This document shows positions 36,453 through 46,576 of a stretch of DNA of 64,000 bases, piece by piece. The translations under genes were made by a program, and so were the position numbers. Every line of letters starts with the position of its first letter. Within the stretch, counting starts at the first letter, position 1. The DNA comes from Planctomyces sp. SH-PL62 (GTDB taxonomy: Bacteria > Planctomycetota > Planctomycetia > Isosphaerales > Isosphaeraceae): assembly GCF_001610895.1 (NCBI RefSeq), contig NZ_CP011273.1, positions 5,146,001 through 5,210,000 of the forward strand, read 5' to 3'. Below the pieces are notes generated by a model. It did not search any database. It saw only the letters and a program-made list of their open reading frames with translations, and was not told the DNA's origin.

Positions 36453-37643
36453 ATGAGCGAAGCGTCGCCGATCGTCGTCCCCCAAGGCTTCCGCGCGTCG
36501 GCCGTCAAGGCGGGCGTCAAACCGTCCGGGGGGCTGGACCTGGCCTTGCTGGCGGCCGACGTCCCCTGTACGGCCGCCGGGACGTTCACGACCAATCGCG
36601 TCTGCGCGGCGCCGGTGCGCTGGTGTCGGGAACTCGTGCCGTCGGAGACGATCCGGGCGGTGGTGGTGAACGCCGGGAACGCCAACGCGGCCACCGGGGC
36701 GCAGGGCGAGGCGAACGTCAGGCGCACGGCGGAGGTCGCCGCCGGGCTCGTCGGCTGCGACGCCCGTCAGGTCCTGATCGCGTCCACGGGGGTCATCGGC
36801 CACCAGCTGCCGATGGAGAAGATCGAGGCCGGCCTTCGCGCGGCGGCCCCCGGGCTGTCGACCGATCCGGAGAGCTTCCGGACGGCCGCGCAGGCGATCC
36901 TCACCACGGACACGCGCACCAAGATCGTCTCGCGATCGGTCGGCGGGGCGTCCCTGTTCGGCATGGCGAAGGGAGCGGCGATGATCGGCCCCCGGATGGC
37001 GACGATGCTCGCCTTCCTGACGACCGACGCCCGGATCGCGCCGGCCGACCTCCAGGCGGTGCTGTCCGAAGCCGTCGAGGAGAGCTTCAACTGCCTCTCG
37101 GTCGAGGGCCACACCAGCACGAACGACACGGTGCTGCTGCTGGCCTCCGGGCTGGCCTCCTCCGACCCCCTGCGCGGGGAGGCCCTCAAGTCGTTCGCGG
37201 GCGAGCTTCACGACGCCTGCCAGACGCTGGCGCAGGAGATGGCGGCCGACGGCGAGGGCTCGACCCACTTCATCACGATCGACGTCGAGGGCTGCTCCGA
37301 CCGCGAGGAGGCTCGGACCCTGGCCCGCGCGGTGGCCGACAGCCCGCTCGTGAAGACGGCCATCCACGGCGCCGACCCGAACTGGGGCCGGATCGTCTCG
37401 GCGGCGGGCTACGCCGGGGTCCCGTTCGAGGAGACCGAACTCTCGCTCTGGATCAACGGCGTTTCCGTCTACGAGCGAGGCACGCCGACGGCCTTCGACG
37501 CGGCCGCCCTTTCGGCGGACCTGCGCGCCAACCGCGCCGTCCACCTCCGCCTGCTTTTCGCGCGAGGCCCGGCTTCCATCCGCTTCTGGACCTGCGACCT
37601 GACCGCCGAGTACGTCCACCTCAACGCCGACTACACGACCTGA
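36453..37643 (+). CDS. argJ: glutamate N-acetyltransferase / amino-acid acetyltransferase
   Basis: A 396-aa enzyme that moves the acetyl group from N-acetylornithine to glutamate, closing the cyclic arginine pathway. Motifs are AAGTFTTNRVCAAPVRW, VVVNAGNANAATGAQGEA, LIASTGVIGHQLPM and the self-cleavage site IGPRMATMLAFLTTDA, where Thr of MATML becomes the nucleophile. The C-terminal chain has GADPNWGRIVSAAGYAGV. The ending, AEYVHLNADYTT, is typical. GAGG lies nine bases before the ATG. It is unlinked to argBDF by about 5.8 kb, but completes four of the eight steps within the window. Confidence 0.95.
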   Translation: MSEASPIVVPQGFRASAVKAGVKPSGGLDLALLAADVPCTAAGTFTTNRVCAAPVRWCRELVPSETIRAVVVNAGNANAATGAQGEANVRRTAEVAAGLVGCDARQVLIASTGVIGHQLPMEKIEAGLRAAAPGLSTDPESFRTAAQAILTTDTRTKIVSRSVGGASLFGMAKGAAMIGPRMATMLAFLTTDARIAPADLQAVLSEAVEESFNCLSVEGHTSTNDTVLLLASGLASSDPLRGEALKSFAGELHDACQTLAQEMAADGEGSTHFITIDVEGCSDREEARTLARAVADSPLVKTAIHGADPNWGRIVSAAGYAGVPFEETELSLWINGVSVYERGTPTAFDAAALSADLRANRAVHLRLLFARGPASIRFWTCDLTAEYVHLNADYTT

Positions 37644-37693
37644 GCCGGCCGTCCCCATTCGGCCGCGTGGAGACGAAGGCGGGACGAGGGGCG

Positions 37694-37726
37694 GCGATCC
37701 CGGGCGCTTGAGGCGCCCGGGATCGC
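37694..37726. terminator. bidirectional hairpin between argJ and the CRTAC1 gene
   Basis: GCGATCCCGGGCGC (37694-37707) pairs perfectly with GCGCCCGGGATCGC (37713-37726) around TTGAG, between two convergent stops. No T-run. Confidence 0.65.
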
Positions 37727-37734
37727 TCCACGGC

Positions 37735-39831
37735 TCATTTCACGACGGGCTTCGGCCCGGACTCGGCCTCGGCGGGGGGGGCGGCGGCCGGTTCCTTCGC
37801 GGCCTTGCGCTTCACGCGGGCCTGGCCGTAGGGCATGGTCGGCGGCTGGTCGGCGGGCTCGACGAGCTTGTGCTCCCGGTCGAGTTCGGGCTTCTCCAGC
37901 ACGCTGACGATCCCCGAGGGCCAGACGATCGTGAGCTTGTCGATGGGCTCTGCGCCGACGCCGATGAGCAGGCGGGGGTCGTTGGCGGACTCCATGCTCA
38001 CGCCCCCCTTGAGCTGGCGGTAGATGGTGCGCCGGGGGGTCTCGACGATGGCCAGCGAGCCGATGGCGTCGCGGTTGCTTTTGGTCCCTTGCAGGGCGAG
38101 GCGGACCCAGTGGTTCGTCGTCGGGGTGTCGTTGCGGAGGATCGCGGCGGGGCCGTCCTTCTCGTTGACGACGATGTCGACGTCGCCGTCGTCGTCCAGG
38201 TCGCCGAACGCCGCGCCCCGGCCGACGTGCTTCTTTTCGAAGTACGGGCCGACGTCGCGGGTGGAGAGGCGGAAGCGCTTCCCGGCCATGTTGCGGAAGA
38301 GGAGCGGGGGCTCCTCGTAGTCGATCGGCTGATTCAGCTCGCGGCGGTTGTTGTCGACGTGGCCGTTGCTGATGAAGAGGTCGGGCCAGCCGTCCTTGTC
38401 GAAGTCGGCCAGGGCGGTCCCCCACTTGACGAAGGGCATGGTGTCGGACGCCAGGCCGAAGAAGGCGGTGTTGTCGAAGAAGCCGCGGTTCCCGAAGTTC
38501 TGGTAGAGCGTGGCGTATTCCTGCGCGAAGTTGGTGACGAGCAGTTCGGGGAGGCCGTCGCCGTCGACGTCCTCGGCGTCCACGCCCATTCCCGACTGGG
38601 CGGAGCCGTTGTAGTCGAAGGCGGCGCCCGAGAGTTCGGTGGCGTCCTCGAAGGTGCCGTCGCCCCGGTTGAAGAAGAGGAAGTTGGGGGTCATGTCGTT
38701 GGCGACGTAGAGGTCGATGAGGCCGTCGTCGTTGAGGTCGGCGGCGACGACGCCGAAGCCGTGGCCGTCGGACCTGGGGTTGGGCGTCCGCTTCTTCTCG
38801 ATCACGTCGACCATCTTCTTGGCGCCGGTCTCGGGGTCGACCTCCTCTTTCTGGCCGACGACCACGTCCGACTCGACCGTGATGGCCTGGTCGTAGACGT
38901 CGGTGAAGGTCAGGTCGCCGTTGTTGCGGTAGAGCATGTGCTTCACGCCGACGATGGTGCGGGGCGAGGCGTAGAGCCAGATCTTCTTCTCGGGATCGCC
39001 GACGCGCTGGTGGTCCTCGGGATAGTTCCAGCGGCCGTAATTGGCGACGTAGATGTCCAGGTCGCCGTCGTTGTCGAAGTCGAGCATCGCCCCGCCGGAA
39101 GACCACGAGGGTCGATCGACGCCGGCGGCCGCGCTCACGTCCTGGAACGTCCCGTCGCCCTTGTTGAGGTAGAGCTTGTTGGGGCCGTAGTTGCAGAGGA
39201 AGACGTCGGCGTCGCCGTCGTTGTCCACGTCGCCGACGATGATCCCGTGGCAGAAGCCCCGGTAGCCGAGGCCCGATCGCTCGGTCACGTCTTCGTACCG
39301 GCCCCCGCCCAGGTTCTTGTACAGGCGGTTCGGCCCCTTCTCGGCGGTCCCCAGCGGCAGCAAGGTCTGGGTGGCGAAGTAGAGGTCGAGCAGGCCGTCG
39401 CCGTCATGGTCGAAGACGGCGACGCCGGAGCCGTTGGCGGTGGGGAAGTGCTTCTCATCGTTCATCCCCGAGAAGTGGACGAAATCCACCCCCCATTCCT
39501 GGGCGACCTCGGTGAAGCGGAACGGGCTCGACTCGGTCTGCTTGGAGAGGGTCGCGGAGTCCGAGAGCAGGGTCACGCGGTCGCCGGCGATGGAAGAGAC
39601 CGCGCGGGCCGGCTTCTTCGCCGCCGCCGAGGTCGACGACCTGGCGGCGGTCTTCCCGGCCGGACGTGTTGCACCGGGGCTTGCGGTCCCGGCGGGTTCG
39701 GAAACCTCGCCGTCGCCCTCCTTGCCGCAACCCGCCACGGCGAGGGCGAGAGCGGCCCACGCTGCAACCCCGAAGATCCAAACCACGCGGCCGCCGCGTG
39801 GTGACTGGCCTCGACGAATCGTGCATCCCAT
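37735..39831 (-). CDS. CRTAC1-family lipoprotein with FG-GAP/VCBS repeats and ASPIC/UnbV domain
   Basis: A 698-aa extracytoplasmic protein. The N-terminus carries a lipobox LALAVAGCGK, so it is probably a lipoprotein. Calcium-binding FG-GAP/VCBS repeats follow, each with a D-x-D-x-D-G core (VFDHDGDGLLDLYFA, VGDVDNDGDADVFLC, LDFDNDGDLDIYVANYG, AADLNDDGLIDLYVAND, LADFDKDGWPDLFISNG), suggesting a seven-bladed propeller. The C-terminal ASPIC/UnbV domain has HWVRLALQGTKSNRDAIGS and IDKLTIVWPSG. The mature N-terminus is a Ser/Ala/Lys-rich linker. Such proteins are numerous in planctomycetes and their substrates are unknown. Start at 39831 follows GAGGGC; 39846 is an alternative. Confidence 0.88.
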   Translation of the reverse strand: MGCTIRRGQSPRGGRVVWIFGVAAWAALALAVAGCGKEGDGEVSEPAGTASPGATRPAGKTAARSSTSAAAKKPARAVSSIAGDRVTLLSDSATLSKQTESSPFRFTEVAQEWGVDFVHFSGMNDEKHFPTANGSGVAVFDHDGDGLLDLYFATQTLLPLGTAEKGPNRLYKNLGGGRYEDVTERSGLGYRGFCHGIIVGDVDNDGDADVFLCNYGPNKLYLNKGDGTFQDVSAAAGVDRPSWSSGGAMLDFDNDGDLDIYVANYGRWNYPEDHQRVGDPEKKIWLYASPRTIVGVKHMLYRNNGDLTFTDVYDQAITVESDVVVGQKEEVDPETGAKKMVDVIEKKRTPNPRSDGHGFGVVAADLNDDGLIDLYVANDMTPNFLFFNRGDGTFEDATELSGAAFDYNGSAQSGMGVDAEDVDGDGLPELLVTNFAQEYATLYQNFGNRGFFDNTAFFGLASDTMPFVKWGTALADFDKDGWPDLFISNGHVDNNRRELNQPIDYEEPPLLFRNMAGKRFRLSTRDVGPYFEKKHVGRGAAFGDLDDDGDVDIVVNEKDGPAAILRNDTPTTNHWVRLALQGTKSNRDAIGSLAIVETPRRTIYRQLKGGVSMESANDPRLLIGVGAEPIDKLTIVWPSGIVSVLEKPELDREHKLVEPADQPPTMPYGQARVKRKAAKEPAAAPPAEAESGPKPVVK

Positions 39832-40349
39832 GACGGGCCCTCGCATCGCCCGCGGGACTCCGACGGGGATGACCTTCGCTGGAGAATGGATGGAGTAGGA
39901 CGATCGGCCGACGGACCGGGCCGGGGACCTCGCCCCTCGCAAGGCGAGGAGTCCGGGAGGAGGCGGCCGCCGCCTTACCGATCGTACCACGCCCCCTTGC
40001 TCCTTGGCGATCCGGTCCCCCGGGCGGTCCGAAGTGGGCCGCCTCGGATGAACCGATGCCGGCTGGTACGGGATTCGCAACACTGCAGGCGACAAGTTCC
40101 GGCAAGGCCCGCGCATCCCCCCCATACGACCAGCGAAACCTTGGCGCGGCTTACGCAGTCCAACCAGACGGTGTATCTTTCAGATAACCTTGAGAACCCG
40201 AAACCTCCGTGTATCCGTTGACATGCTCAGGTTGTCTCCGCAACGTCGAGGGGCACCCGGGAAACCGTCAACTCGATGCCGCGCCCGAGCGATAGACCCT
40301 TTGATCGGCCTCTCCACGGAGGGCGGAAAACCACCCTGGGAGTTTATTC
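39832..40349. other. divergent spacer upstream of the 746-aa secreted protein
   Basis: No gene or clear promoter. A perfect TTGACA occurs at 40218-40223 but lacks a -10 box at the right distance. TATCTT near 40172 has only a weak -35. Confidence 0.35.
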
Positions 40350-42590
40350 ATGCAACGACTCGTATCGACCTCGGTCCTGGCGGCGATCGCCGCGGCCCTG
40401 GGTCTCTTCGGAACGCCGAGCGCATCGGCGGCACCGGCGCCCTCCACCTATGCAAACGTCGAGAAAGCGATCCGAGACGTCAACCATGCCTGGGACCGCA
40501 AGGACGTCCCCAGCGACCCCAACGCCCCGGGCTGGGGGGTCTTCTTCGAGGCCATCCTCGGGCAGCTCAAGACGTATTCGGAGGCCCAGACTCCGGAAGC
40601 CCGCCTCGTCCCGTTGAACCAGCTCTACCAGATGTCGGCCGCGCTGGCGCCCGTCCCCTGGCAGCCGGCCCAGACGATCCGTGAGGAGCTTCGATCCTGG
40701 CTCCGCCCCCGCGTCCAGCTCGCCTGGGCCGAGCGTCGGCTCAACGACCGGCTCCGGGGCCTCCCGCCCACCGACGATCCGGCCCTGCAGGCGAACCGCC
40801 AGCGATGGGTCGATTTCGTCGGCGAGGACCTCGGCCAGGCGCTGTCGAAGTACCACGCGGCGTCCACGGTCACCCAGCGGCAGGACGGCCTGAAGGAGAT
40901 CCACCGCGCCCTGGGCGAGTTGAGCGAGCGGAACGCCGCGCAGCCGTGGCAGCCCTCGGCCGAGCTTCAGGCCGCGATCAACGGCCTGTTCAATCAGCCG
41001 AACCTCGACATCACCGCCGACCTCTCGATCGTCCAGCCGATCTTCGACGCCAACCTGGTCACCACCGGCCCGGTCTACCGCAAGGGCTACTGGTCGCAGG
41101 TGACGGCCGGCCCCAAGACGGGCTTCGGCCTGCTCCCCAGCGATGACGGCATCCTCTTCTACAACAAGCAGCTCCTCCAGAGCACCACGCCGATCCACGA
41201 CTTCCAGAACCAGGTGGCCGCCGACGACCAGGGCCGTCGCGCCGCCCGGATGTACCAGTTCTCCGCGACCTCCCTCGACTGGGCCGAGCAGACGGTCTAC
41301 GCCCTGATCAGCAGCGGGGGCCTGTCGCTCACCCCGATCGCCTCGCACAACGTCAACGCCCAGATCTGCACCACGCCCCAGGCGGGCGGCGGGTTCATGC
41401 GGGCGATCGCCGGGCTGGTCGGCTACAACCAGGACCGGATCACGAACGAGGCCTATCAGAAGGCGCTGGCCGAGTTCCGGCAGCGAATCCCCCAGGAGGC
41501 CCAGGAGGAAGCCCAGGAGCGGATCGCCGGCGAGATCGCCCAGCGCAACGCCCAGATCCAGCAGTACCTGATCGGCGACAACCTGCTGGCCATTCAGGAG
41601 TTCCTCGTCTCCGGGCTGTCGATGCGGTCTCGGCCCGACGCCGTCTACGTCGGCGGCCTGTTCCAGTCCCGCACCGGCGACGCCCAGCGCGGGGCCGACG
41701 CCCCGCAGCCGGCGCGGCTCGCCGCCCCCGACGCCGGGCTGACCGCCGACATCCACGTCGGCTCGGTCCTCACCAGCGCGGTCGACGCCCTGTTCCGCCG
41801 GCCGGGGGTCCAGAACGTCCAGAACGTCATGATCGTCACCCATGACGTGCCCCCCGGCACGCCCCCGGCCCAGGCCGTGACGATCACCACCAACGTCGAC
41901 TTCCCGACCTACCTCAAGGCCGTCGAGGAGGCCGTGAAGGCCAAGAACCCCAAGGTCCAGGCCCTGCGGATCCGCCGCCCGGCCCAGCCGCCCGAGTTCG
42001 CCGCCGACGCCCGCGGGTTCCTGGTCGCCCTGGTCAAGGACATCGAGATCGACCTCCCCGCCCCCGACCCGTCGACCCAGGCGGGCTCGGCCCTCGGCGC
42101 CGGCGCCAAGGTCCTGCGCATGAAGCTGCCCCAGGCGGAGATCGCGCTCTCCTACAACGTGGAGCCCCGCTCCGCGACTTCGTACCACGTCGGTGGCAAG
42201 ATCGAGGACATCACCGTCCCGCCGACGGCCCAGGTGCTGGCGATCCGCGACGCCGAGGCCGAGGCCGAGGCCAAGCCCCTCAACCGCTTCAGCGGCGCCC
42301 TGGTCATCACCGCCGTGCTCGGCCGGCTCCGCACCCAGCCGCTCGACGCGAACCTCGACAACGTCCGCCTGCCGGGCCTGGCCATCCAGTCGGTCTCGCC
42401 GGTCGACCCCTCGGGCTGGGTCCGCGTGAACCTCGTGCGGACGACCGAGGAGACGCCCGTCGTGGCCCCGGTCGTCGACGCGACGCCGACGCAGCCGGCC
42501 GCCCCGGAGACCGTCGCGGTCGACGCGACGATCCCGATCCAGGTCCAGGTCCCCGCCCAGGCGGCCGTCGTCACCTACGAGCAGCAGTGA
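40350..42590 (+). CDS. large secreted protein of unknown function
   Basis: A 746-aa protein with a clear signal peptide (STSVLAAIAAALGLFGTPSA, cleavage near ASA). I do not recognise the family. The mature N-terminal half is helical (YANVEKAIRDVNHAWDRKD and later IPQEAQEEAQERIAGEIAQR, near residue 385). The middle contains FGLLPSDDGILFYNKQLLQS, which looks like a beta-domain. The C-terminal half is beta-rich with KIEDITVPPTAQVLAIRDAE and ends in a Pro/Val/Ala/Thr-rich tail. No lipobox, PEP-CTERM or membrane segment is visible, so it is probably periplasmic or secreted. GGGAG precedes the ATG and a strong terminator follows. Confidence 0.7.
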   Translation: MQRLVSTSVLAAIAAALGLFGTPSASAAPAPSTYANVEKAIRDVNHAWDRKDVPSDPNAPGWGVFFEAILGQLKTYSEAQTPEARLVPLNQLYQMSAALAPVPWQPAQTIREELRSWLRPRVQLAWAERRLNDRLRGLPPTDDPALQANRQRWVDFVGEDLGQALSKYHAASTVTQRQDGLKEIHRALGELSERNAAQPWQPSAELQAAINGLFNQPNLDITADLSIVQPIFDANLVTTGPVYRKGYWSQVTAGPKTGFGLLPSDDGILFYNKQLLQSTTPIHDFQNQVAADDQGRRAARMYQFSATSLDWAEQTVYALISSGGLSLTPIASHNVNAQICTTPQAGGGFMRAIAGLVGYNQDRITNEAYQKALAEFRQRIPQEAQEEAQERIAGEIAQRNAQIQQYLIGDNLLAIQEFLVSGLSMRSRPDAVYVGGLFQSRTGDAQRGADAPQPARLAAPDAGLTADIHVGSVLTSAVDALFRRPGVQNVQNVMIVTHDVPPGTPPAQAVTITTNVDFPTYLKAVEEAVKAKNPKVQALRIRRPAQPPEFAADARGFLVALVKDIEIDLPAPDPSTQAGSALGAGAKVLRMKLPQAEIALSYNVEPRSATSYHVGGKIEDITVPPTAQVLAIRDAEAEAEAKPLNRFSGALVITAVLGRLRTQPLDANLDNVRLPGLAIQSVSPVDPSGWVRVNLVRTTEETPVVAPVVDATPTQPAAPETVAVDATIPIQVQVPAQAAVVTYEQQ

Positions 42591-42626
42591 CCCCGGCCCG
42601 ATCCCTGATCGAAGCCGCCTGAATCC

Positions 42627-42679
42627 ACGGCCGAGGCGTCCCGGAACCAACCCGCGACGCCTCGGCCGTCTTCGTTTTC
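42627..42679. terminator. terminator between secreted protein and threonine aldolase genes
   Basis: ACGGCCGAGGCGTC (42627-42640) pairs perfectly with GACGCCTCGGCCGT (42656-42669) around a 15-base loop. CTTCGTTTTC follows on the plus strand. The minus-strand aldolase gene also ends toward it. Confidence 0.75.
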
Positions 42680-42719
42680 GAAGCCCAGCGCCTGATCGGC
42701 TCGCCCCCTCGGCCGGCGC

Positions 42720-43787
<1,068 letters not shown>

Positions 43788-43957
43788 CGGCTGCATCTCC
43801 CCTGGGGCGTTCGGGTTCTCGACGACCGCGATTGTCCGGCCCGGCGGCCGGCGCGGTCAACCCGGAACCTTCGCCGGTCGACGTTCGCGCCGCTTCCTCG
43901 TATCCTGGAGGAGACCGCCGACCCTCCCCCACTTCCCCCCCCCGAGGAACCGCCCGG

Positions 43958-45787
43958 ATGGGCTATCGCTCGCTCGCCGAATGCGTCCAGGACCTCCGAC
44001 GGACCGGCCAGCTCGTCGACGTCGACGAGGAGGTCGACCCCCATCTCGAAGTCGCCGCGATCCAGCGCCGGGTGTATCAGGCGGGGGGGCCCGCGGTCTA
44101 CTTCTCTCGGGTGAAGGGGACGCCGTTCCCCATGGTCGGGAACCTGTTCGGGACCATCGACCGCGCCCGGTTCCTGTTCCGCGACACCCTCGAATCGGTC
44201 CGCCGACTGGTCGAGGTGAAGGTGGACCCCTCGGCGGCGATGAAGCGGCCCTGGCGCTATCGCGGCCTGCCCGCGACCGCGCTGCGGCTCCTCCCCCGAA
44301 AGGTCCGCCGGGGCCCCATCCTCGCGCACCAGACGACCATCTCGCAGCTCCCCGCGCTGACCTCCTGGCCGGACGACGGCGGCCCGTTCGTCACGCTGCC
44401 GCTGGTCTACACCGAGGACCCGGACCGCCCCGGGCTGGCGCGGTCGAACCTCGGAATGTACCGAGTCCAGCTCTCGGGGAACGCCTACGAGAGGGATCGG
44501 GAGGTCGGACTCCATTACCAGATCCATCGCGGGATCGGCGTCCACCACGCGGCGGCGATCCGCCGGGGCGAGCCGCTGCGGGTCAACGTGGTGGTCGGCG
44601 GGCCCCCCGCCATGAGCGTCGCCGCCGTGATGCCGCTCCCGGAGGGACTCCCCGAGCTGGCCTTCGCGGGGGCGCTGGGGGGGCGTCGCGTGGCGATGGT
44701 GGCCCCCGAGGGGCGGCTGGCGATGCCCGCCGAGGCCGACTTCGTCATCTCCGGGATCGTCGACCCCGACGCCCGCAAGCCCGAGGGTCCGTTCGGCGAC
44801 CACCTCGGCTATTACAGCCTGGCCCACGACTTCCCCTTCCTCCGGGTGGACCGGGTCTATCATCGCGAGGGGGCCGTCTGGCCGTTCACGTCGGTCGGCC
44901 GCCCCCCGCAGGAGGACACGACGTTCGGCGAGCTGATCCACGACCTGACCGGGCCGATCATCCCCACCGTCCTTCCCGGCCTCCACGCCGTCCACGCCGT
45001 CGACGCCGCCGGCGTCCACCCCCTGCTCCTGGCGATCGCCAGCGAGCGCTACGTCCCCTACGCCGAGGTCCGCCAGCCCCAGGAGATCCTGACCGTCGCC
45101 AACGCCGTGCTCGGCCAGGGTCAGCTCTCGCTGGCCAAGTACCTCCTGATCGTCGCCCGCGAGGACGACCCGGATCTGGACATCAACGACATCGCCGCCT
45201 TCCTCCGCCACCTGCTCGAACGGATCGACTGGACGAGGGACCTCCACTTCCAGACCCGGACCACCATGGACACCCTGGACTACTCCGGCCACGGGCTGAA
45301 CCAGGGCTCGAAGGTCGTGATGGCCGCCGCCGGCCCCAGGCGCCGGGAACTTCCCCGCGAGCTTCCCCCCGGCTTGCGGCTCCCCGACGGCTTCCGCGAC
45401 CCCCGACTGGTCATCCCCGGCGTCCTGGCCGTCTCCGGCCCGAAGTTCGAGCCCGACGCCACCCGGATCCGGGAGTTCTCCGCCTCCTTCGGCCCCGACG
45501 ACCCGATCCGGGCCTTCCCGATGATCGTGGTGGTCGACGACGCCGAGTTCACCGCCCGCAACCTCACGAACTTCCTCTGGGTCGTCTTCACCCGGTCCAA
45601 CCCGGCCGTCGACGTCCACGGGATCGGCGAGTTCGTCCAGGACAAGCACTGGGGATGCACCGGCCCGCTCGTGATCGACGCCCGCATCAAGCCCCACCAC
45701 GCCCCCCCCCTGATCGACGACCCCGAGACCGAAGCCCGCGTCGACCGCCTCGCCGCCCCCGGAGGCCCGCTGCACGGCATCCTCTGA
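43958..45787 (+). CDS. UbiD-family decarboxylase, long form
   Basis: A 609-aa prenyl-FMN-dependent decarboxylase-type protein. The start MGYRSLAECVQDLRRTGQL follows GAGG. Family features are the VDPHLEVAAIQRRVYQAGGP opening, LGMYRVQLSGN and NAYERDREVGLHYQIHRG, ELAFAGALGGRRVAMV and the cofactor/metal region EGPFGDHLGYYS. UbiD enzymes act on aromatic acids, for example in ubiquinone or menaquinone synthesis, and need prenyl-FMN from UbiX, which is not here. It is about 110 residues longer than E. coli UbiD. The C-terminal part after about residue 450 (RREL... to DDPIRAFPMIVVVDDAEFTA) is a second alpha-beta unit. Substrate unknown. Confidence 0.87.
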   Translation: MGYRSLAECVQDLRRTGQLVDVDEEVDPHLEVAAIQRRVYQAGGPAVYFSRVKGTPFPMVGNLFGTIDRARFLFRDTLESVRRLVEVKVDPSAAMKRPWRYRGLPATALRLLPRKVRRGPILAHQTTISQLPALTSWPDDGGPFVTLPLVYTEDPDRPGLARSNLGMYRVQLSGNAYERDREVGLHYQIHRGIGVHHAAAIRRGEPLRVNVVVGGPPAMSVAAVMPLPEGLPELAFAGALGGRRVAMVAPEGRLAMPAEADFVISGIVDPDARKPEGPFGDHLGYYSLAHDFPFLRVDRVYHREGAVWPFTSVGRPPQEDTTFGELIHDLTGPIIPTVLPGLHAVHAVDAAGVHPLLLAIASERYVPYAEVRQPQEILTVANAVLGQGQLSLAKYLLIVAREDDPDLDINDIAAFLRHLLERIDWTRDLHFQTRTTMDTLDYSGHGLNQGSKVVMAAAGPRRRELPRELPPGLRLPDGFRDPRLVIPGVLAVSGPKFEPDATRIREFSASFGPDDPIRAFPMIVVVDDAEFTARNLTNFLWVVFTRSNPAVDVHGIGEFVQDKHWGCTGPLVIDARIKPHHAPPLIDDPETEARVDRLAAPGGPLHGIL

Positions 45788-45805
45788 GACCCCCCGGCCG
45801 ACGTC

Positions 45806-46160
45806 GCGGCGATTGGGTTCAAAATTGGGTTCGTTCGCGCGCGGTCGAACGAACCCATCGGACGTAAACCATTGCCACCAAATAGGTTTATCTGGATACC
45901 GCCGCACCATGGATTGGCTTCCTTCGGCGTTTTTCGCCTCGGCGACCTTGTTCGGCGGGACCGGAAGGTCATCTGAAGCCCCTGCTGCCGGCATCACGGC
46001 GATTGGGTTCAAAATTGGGTTCGTTCGCGCCGCGGCCGGACGAACCCATCGGACGCAACTTCTTATTTTCAAAGTCCTTTTGATAGATCCAACCGCCCCG
46101 TGGATTGGCTTCCTTCGGCGTTTTCTCCTCGTCGATCTCGTTCGCCGGGGTCGGGTGGGC
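45806..46160. repeat. two copies of a hairpin-bearing repeat, about 190-bp period
   Basis: A 60-bp block starting GGCGATTGGGTTCAAAATTG occurs at 45808 and again at 45998. A second block starting TGGATTGGCTTCCTTCGGCG occurs at 45909 and 46101. The 46-50 bases between blocks differ. The first block holds a 12-bp inverted repeat, TGGGTTCGTTCG (45826-45837) with CGAACGAACCCA (45846-45857); in the second copy one pair is lost. The short open frames across both copies change with the variable parts, so I read this as a non-coding repeat rather than a gene. Confidence 0.75.
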
Positions 46161-46307
46161 GGTCGACATTCGACCGTCTCGGCACCGCGTGCAAGGCGGC
46201 GTCGAGGAGGAGGCGCGACGGAACGCCCCACCAGGACAATGCGCCCGGTCCGGCGGTCGCGAACGAGATTCGGCGTGGAGAGCAGGGCCATGCCCCGGCG
46301 GCGGCAT

Positions 46308-46336
46308 TTGACGAGCCGGTCAAGGGGCGATAGACT
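46308..46336 (+). promoter_or_regulatory. rpsB-tsf promoter
   Basis: TTGACG (46308-46313), 17 bases and TAGACT (46331-46336) match well in sequence and spacing. The leader to the rpsB start is about 234 nt, long enough for an S2-binding autoregulatory structure, as known for rpsB in other bacteria. Confidence 0.7.
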
Positions 46337-46576
46337 GAGTCTCCCTTGGAAGAGAGGGGGGTGCGCGGTCGTTGCGCGAAGACCGTCAGGACTCGGGCTT
46401 GCGTTCGCTCCTCGCGGGCGTTGCGCGGCGTCGGGCTCGTCGTGTTCGCGTCAGGCTGGATCGGCACACAGTACCCATGTGACCTCGTTTCCATTCGACC
46501 CTGGCAAGGCCGCCCCGGGCGCGACGCTCCGGGGAGCGCGGCTGGATCGAAATCGTCGTCAAGAGAGGTGGAATTC

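Noticed and set aside
40218-40223. Perfect TTGACA before the 746-aa secreted protein gene
   Set aside because: No -10-like hexamer lies 16-19 bases downstream, so I do not call a promoter.
46346-46576. N-terminal extension of S2
   Set aside because: The frame is open but the text is Arg/Ser-rich and lies in the mRNA leader. S2 similarity starts at GTG 46577 with a good ribosome site.
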